From assembly GCA_002729235.1 (NCBI GenBank), contig PBTY01000018.1, positions 14,357 to 67,715 on the forward strand: a DNA stretch of 53,359 nt, written 5' to 3'. Under the pieces are notes generated by a model. That model was given only the letters and a program-made list of their open reading frames with translations. It was not told where the DNA came from and did no database searches. Every line of letters begins with the position of its first letter. The first letter of the stretch is position 1. Source of the stretch: Rickettsiales bacterium. Its GTDB lineage: Bacteria > Bacteroidota > Bacteroidia > Cytophagales > Cyclobacteriaceae. Positions 53,192 through 53,359 of the stretch are shown here, one piece after another. A program made the position numbers and the translations under genes.

Positions 53192-53359
53192 TTATGTCAT
53201 TAAGACTGGCTTGTATTGATTTAGGTTTTTAAGTGCAAGGCCTGTACCTCTTACTACTGCTCTCAATGGATCTTCTGCAATATGGATTGGCAATTTCGTT
53301 TTCATAGAAAGCCTCTTGTCAAGACCTCTAAGCAAAGCTCCACCACCTGTTAGATAAAT
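53192..53359 (-). CDS. mreB: Rod shape-determining protein MreB, C-terminal fragment
   Basis: The minus-strand frame from the window end encodes the last 55 residues, [18 protein letters not shown], then [18 protein letters not shown], ending in KPVLMT and a TAA at 53192-53194. These are the last conserved segments of the actin-like MreB, including the [10 protein letters not shown] nucleotide-site loop. The gene is cut by the window edge. Confidence 0.95.
   Translation of the reverse strand: MYLTGGGALLRGLDKRLSMKTKLPIHIAEDPLRAVVRGTGLALKNLNQYKPVLMT

Overview
The window is a chromosomal segment from a member of the Bacteroidota, most likely a free-living (probably marine) Cytophagales-type bacterium. 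This is inferred from gene content: a SusC/SusD glycan-uptake locus, type IX secretion (T9SS) C-terminal sorting domains, the T9SS protein PorZ, DUF6089-type barrel proteins, the uppS-bamA-ompH-ompH cluster, a Na+-pumping oxaloacetate decarboxylase, and weak Shine-Dalgarno signals with occasional TAnnTTTG promoter boxes. No genus is claimed.

Layout. 1-114 is the 3' end of infB, followed by a terminator. 225-16778 is a starch/alpha-glucan utilisation locus: a membrane-spanning SusR-like regulator, then susC, susD, a SusE-like binding lipoprotein, a T9SS-sorted GH13 amylase, a SusA-like neopullulanase and a SusB-like GH97 glucosidase. Its architecture parallels the Bacteroides starch system, but the surface amylase carries a T9SS tail instead of being a SusG-type lipoprotein. 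The 497-nt leader upstream of susC holds four phased GTTAACC boxes and two hairpins. 16.8-19.9 kb is a gene-poor accessory island: a membrane-anchored HNH nuclease-like protein, a small membrane protein, a ParE-type toxin-antitoxin pair and several short hairpin-forming repeats. 19.9-23.2 kb is oadG-oadA-oadB. 23.3-26.7 kb (minus) holds an M56 peptidase/BlaI-type repressor pair and a secreted barrel-like protein. 26.9-31.1 kb holds an unusual SDR-fold protein, metK, an RsmI-like methyltransferase, an alpha/beta hydrolase and pdxJ.

31.2-41.0 kb (plus) is a housekeeping and envelope-biogenesis run: yqeY-like, cvpA-like, hydrolase, CBS protein, nadK, two DUF6089-like proteins, uppS, bamA and two Skp/OmpH chaperones. 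41.0-47.2 kb (minus) holds a small membrane protein, chrA, a 2-oxoglutarate oxygenase-like protein, recO, porZ, tdk and a 2Fe-2S ferredoxin. 47.2-48.75 kb encodes a very acidic protein of unknown function. 48.75-53.36 kb (minus) is the cell-elongation cluster mreB(partial)-mreC-mreD-mrdA-rodA.

Two functional links run through the window. PorZ belongs to the secretion machinery that the amylase's sorting tail would use, and BamA with the Skp proteins would assemble the SusC and DUF6089 barrels. Most of the window is ordinary core genome. The least explained parts are the 16.8-19.8 kb island, the phased boxes upstream of susC, the duplicated module flanking the amylase, and the acidic protein. 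I did not find a clear-cut novel system; the island is the best place to look for one.
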